Shown one piece after another: positions 23,480-23,656 of a stretch of 23,656 bases of DNA. Under the pieces are notes generated by a model that saw only the letters and a program-made list of their open reading frames with translations, was not told where the DNA came from and ran no database searches. The position numbers and the translations under genes are program-made. Numbering within the stretch: the first letter of the stretch is position 1; every line of letters starts with the position of its first letter. The stretch covers positions 1 through 23,656 of the forward strand of contig CAYTBG010000037.1 in assembly GCA_964435925.1 (NCBI GenBank). Reading direction: 5' to 3'. The stretch is from SOIV01 sp964435925 (GTDB lineage Bacteria > Acidobacteriota > Aminicenantia > Aminicenantales > Aminicenantaceae).

Positions 23480-23656
23480 TTCTTTCTTTTAATAATTATC
23501 AGTTCTCCGATATCAATTGTCAATTACTGGGGGACGTTCCTCTAAGTACCACCCTTATATCTATATTAAAATTAGAATTCTTAAATAGCAATTTTTTAAT
23601 TCCCATCTTTGACAGTTGAGATCAAATTATGCTCGTAACTAGCTTTAAAATCAACA
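23480..23656. other. Right-end intergenic region
   Basis: No gene is visible. GGGGGACGTTCCT at 23529-23541 resembles the G-tract motif found elsewhere in the window (shared GGGGAC core). The rest is AT-rich. Confidence 0.4.

Noticed and set aside
1..23656. CRISPR arrays, tRNA or rRNA genes
   Set aside because: No evenly spaced direct repeats with spacers, and no tRNA-like or rRNA-like stretches, were found on reading both strands.

Overview
This 23.7 kb window is a bacterial chromosomal segment. It is moderately AT-rich, has no rRNA, tRNA, CRISPR array or transposase gene, and nearly all genes lie on the minus strand. Several exported proteins and an outer-membrane barrel point to a Gram-negative envelope. 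The mix of families (a CBM9-like/DUF5916 barrel, a Tat-type TldD, a DUF4097 protein, secreted M1 peptidase, DUF3795 and DUF2769 cysteine proteins, a stand-alone LigD phosphoesterase) recalls uncultured lineages such as Candidatus Aminicenantes or other Acidobacteriota-like bacteria. That placement is an inference from gene content only.

Layout from left to right. 1-226: an arm of a dispersed repeat, then the leader of the first gene. 227-2884 (+): a large exported DUF5916 protein. 2885-3245: a composite repeat block between convergent genes. 3246-6144 (-): a tldD-tldE pair in which TldD carries a twin-arginine signal. 6430-6774 (+): a DUF3795 cysteine protein behind a good promoter. 6902-10882 (-): a DUF4097 protein, a multi-pass membrane protein and a secreted M1 aminopeptidase-like enzyme. 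11049-11130: a second copy of the hairpin repeat, inverted. 11212-13007 (-): a half-size ArsP/COG0701-like permease and a RecB/AddB-like PD-(D/E)XK nuclease with an Fe-S cysteine set. 13358-13960 (-): a small beta-barrel. 13961-14564: a gene-poor stretch with a roughly 190-nt nested palindrome. 14565-22077 (-): a tightly coupled RND efflux operon (lipoprotein adaptor, then two different inner-membrane pumps, joined by ATGA overlaps). 22286-23479 (-): two small cysteine proteins (DUF2769 and a 54-residue TRASH-like protein) and a LigD 3'-phosphoesterase domain protein.

How the genes may work together: the adaptor and two pumps would form a tripartite efflux system, but no TolC-like partner is encoded here. 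TldD and TldE normally form one heteromeric metalloprotease, so the export signal on only one of them is puzzling. The M1 peptidase and the following membrane protein are only 17 nt apart and look co-transcribed.

The least explained content is the repeats. A roughly 22-nt motif (core GGGGACAGGCTAC followed by T's) sits directly after three stop codons and recurs elsewhere. A REP-like hairpin occurs twice. A palindromic element has a stop-free 102-codon frame on its minus strand and an arm that matches the first bases of the window.
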